This document shows positions 8,230 to 9,042 of a DNA stretch of 9,042 bases, piece after piece. The stretch is taken from contig JAHFBY010000045.1 of the NCBI GenBank assembly GCA_023249835.1, positions 1 to 9,042 on the forward strand, in the 5' to 3' direction. The translations under genes and the position numbers were made by a program. Source of the DNA: Elusimicrobiota bacterium (GTDB taxonomy: Bacteria > Elusimicrobiota > Elusimicrobia > 2-02-FULL-39-32). The notes beneath the pieces are model-generated. The model did no database searches. It saw only the letters and a program-made list of their open reading frames with translations, and was not told the origin of the DNA. How positions within the stretch are numbered: position 1 is the first letter of the stretch; each line of letters begins with the position of its first letter.

Positions 8230-8242
8230 AGTACGGCGTACT
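8230..8242. repeat. 13-bp palindrome AGTACG-G-CGTACT
   Basis: Six-base arms AGTACG and CGTACT are perfect complements around one central base, in an otherwise AT-rich region. The element is about 20-30 bp downstream of the predicted start of transcription. The size and position suit a dimeric repressor operator, but no regulator gene is present in the window. Confidence 0.45.
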
Positions 8243-8269
8243 ATTGCCGATTAAGAGCGTTTACATGCA

Positions 8270-8300
8270 GTTATATCAAGTTGCAGAAATATTATATCAA
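8270..8300 (-). promoter_or_regulatory. Candidate tandem extended -10 promoters for the efflux operon
   Basis: On the minus strand, TTGATATAAT (8300-8291) contains a consensus TATAAT preceded by TGN, the extended -10 pattern of sigma-70 promoters. A second copy, TTGATATAAC (8279-8270), lies exactly 21 bp downstream and has TGN plus TATAAC. Neither has a good TTGACA at the usual spacing, as is typical for extended -10 promoters. Transcription would start near 8284 or 8263, leaving a leader of about 155-180 nt. The AT-rich context also makes chance matches more likely. Confidence 0.5.
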
Positions 8301-8402
8301 ATACAATTATATTATGCTATATGCTTTTTATAGTATTTTTTGCGCTTCCCATAAACTGTCGCAAAACGCGGTAGGCGCAAATGTTTTAACAGCTTTCTTA
8401 CA

Positions 8403-8451
8403 ACCATACTTAATAAATGCCAAGTATTTATGTACCATACTTAATAAATGC
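8403..8451. repeat. Exact 18-bp direct repeat, 31-bp period
   Basis: ACCATACTTAATAAATGC occurs at 8403-8420 and again, identical, at 8434-8451; starts are 31 bp apart, about three helical turns. An inverted repeat, AAGTAT (8422-8427) with ATACTT (8437-8442), bridges the spacer and the second copy, and ATAAAT (8413-8418) pairs with ATTTAT (8426-8431). It ends 7 bp short of the tsaD stop codon. It may be a pair of regulator sites or a recent small tandem duplication. Confidence 0.7.
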
Positions 8452-8458
8452 TGTCAAT

Positions 8459-9042
8459 TTACCAGTTTTGTAAAGATAAAGAAGGGTTTACCGTCAAATT
8501 AAAATTACCGCCTGCGCGTTGGCGGTGTTGCCATTTGTAATAGCCGGCACAAGCCACCATAGCCGCGTTATCAGTACAATATTGGAGAGACGGCAAAAAT
8601 AGTTGAATCCCGCGCCCTAAACATTCTGCGCTCATCCTTTCCCTTAAAAAGGAGTTAGCGGCCACTCCTCCGCCAATCACTACCTTATTTAGACCGTTAC
8701 TTAAAGCTGCGGTCATGGTCTTGCGCGCTAAAACGTCCACAACCGCCGCCTGGAAGGAAGCGCACACATCGCTTATATCCGGCTTAGTTTGATCAACCTG
8801 TTTTTGACGGGCTTGCCAATAGTAAAGCGCCGCTGTTTTTAATCCGGAAAATGAAAAATCTAGGTTTCCCGGCAAATAGGGTCGCGGAAATTTGACCGAG
8901 TTGGGATTTCCCTTTTGAGCCTTACGGTCAATTGCCGGACCTCCCGGATAGCTTAGACCGATTATTTTGGCAACCTTATCAAAACATTCGCCCGCAGCAT
9001 CATCGCGCGTTCTGCCCAACATAACATAAACTCCAAAATCTT
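8459..9042 (-). CDS. tsaD: tRNA N6-adenosine threonylcarbamoyltransferase TsaD (C-terminal part)
   Basis: TsaD transfers the threonylcarbamoyl group to A37 of ANN-decoding tRNAs (t6A), working in the cytoplasm with TsaB and TsaE. About 193 residues are visible; the frame stays open to the window edge, and the Met at 9022 is internal, not a start. Family landmarks in order are MLGRTRDDAAGECFDKVAK, the YPGGPAIDR nucleotide-binding loop, FSFSGLKTA, IGGGVAANSFLRE, and CTDNAAMVA. The Asp of that last motif is the C-terminal iron ligand of the family. The N-terminal half, including the HxxxH metal-binding pair, lies outside the window. The stop is TAA at 8461-8459. It is co-directional with the efflux operon but separated from it by about 350 bp with promoter-like sequence, so joint transcription is unlikely to be the main route. 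No damage is seen in the visible part. Confidence 0.97.
   Translation of the reverse strand, partial: DFGVYVMLGRTRDDAAGECFDKVAKIIGLSYPGGPAIDRKAQKGNPNSVKFPRPYLPGNLDFSFSGLKTAALYYWQARQKQVDQTKPDISDVCASFQAAVVDVLARKTMTAALSNGLNKVVIGGGVAANSFLRERMSAECLGRGIQLFLPSLQYCTDNAAMVACAGYYKWQHRQRAGGNFNLTVNPSLSLQNW

Larger units (their letters stand above)
8107..8458 (-). other. AT-rich intergenic regulatory region upstream of the efflux operon
   Basis: About 350 bp between the tsaD stop and the channel start, visibly richer in A+T than the genes on either side. I see no convincing coding sequence on either strand, no tRNA and no rRNA. It contains, in the direction of transcription, an 18-bp direct repeat just after tsaD, AT-rich DNA with two extended -10 elements, a 13-bp palindrome, and a 9+9 bp dyad 50 nt ahead of the channel ATG. 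Each is listed separately. No clear Rho-independent terminator for tsaD was found. Confidence 0.75.

Noticed and set aside
8336..8381. Inverted repeat TTTGCGC (8339-8345) / GCGCAAA (8375-8381) as a terminator for tsaD
   Set aside because: The loop is 29 nt and on the minus strand the stem is followed by A residues rather than T, so it lacks the form of an intrinsic terminator.
8403..8451. Possible CRISPR array or iteron cluster
   Set aside because: Only two copies, spacer of 13 bp, no cas or replication genes nearby.
8434..8457. TTGACA (8457-8452) as a -35 element just after tsaD
   Set aside because: At 17 bp spacing the -10 candidate is TACATA, which lacks the key final T; chance match is likely in this AT-rich stretch.
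8197..8502. A 101-codon plus-strand reading frame in the intergenic region running into tsaD
   Set aside because: It is rich in Lys, Tyr, Cys and Ile as expected from random AT-rich DNA, overlaps the end of tsaD antisense, has no recognisable domain and no Shine-Dalgarno.

Overview
The window reads as chromosome of a diderm (Gram-negative-type) bacterium of moderate GC. A full tripartite efflux operon (outer-membrane channel, periplasmic adaptor, two RND permeases) requires an outer membrane. I cannot place the phylum from sequence alone. The divergent RND and TolC sequences suggest a lineage outside the well-studied Proteobacteria, perhaps an Elusimicrobiota- or Omnitrophota-like group, but that is a weak guess. 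Everything I can support as a gene is on the minus strand, so transcription runs from high to low coordinates.

Layout in the direction of transcription. (1) 9042-8459: the C-terminal half of tsaD, the tRNA t6A-modification gene, cut by the window edge. (2) 8458-8107: about 350 bp of AT-rich non-coding DNA. It holds two extended -10 promoter elements, an exact 18-bp direct repeat, a 13-bp palindrome and a strong 9+9 bp dyad just ahead of the first efflux gene. (3) 8106-6694: a TolC-family outer-membrane channel. (4) 6674-5613: an HlyD/MexA-type membrane-fusion adaptor. (5) 5611-2441: a complete RND permease (RND1, 1056 aa). (6) 2444-1: a second RND permease (RND2), open at the window edge with 814 codons visible.

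The four efflux genes are tightly packed: a 19-nt gap with a strong Shine-Dalgarno, then a 1-nt gap, then a 4-nt ATGA overlap. They almost certainly form one transcriptional unit. Two different permeases sharing one adaptor and one channel recall the MdtABC arrangement, in which two RND proteins form a mixed trimer.

The most unusual point is RND2. Compared with the standard 12-helix RND plan it carries two extra hydrophobic helix pairs, one between TM2 and TM3 and one between TM6 and TM7. Both are on the cytoplasmic side, and there is also a hydrophobic N-terminal extension. RND1 keeps the ordinary topology but has an unusual set of proton-relay residues: Asp-Gly in TM4, and Asp where AcrB has Lys in TM10. 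No mobile element, CRISPR array, tRNA or rRNA was seen.
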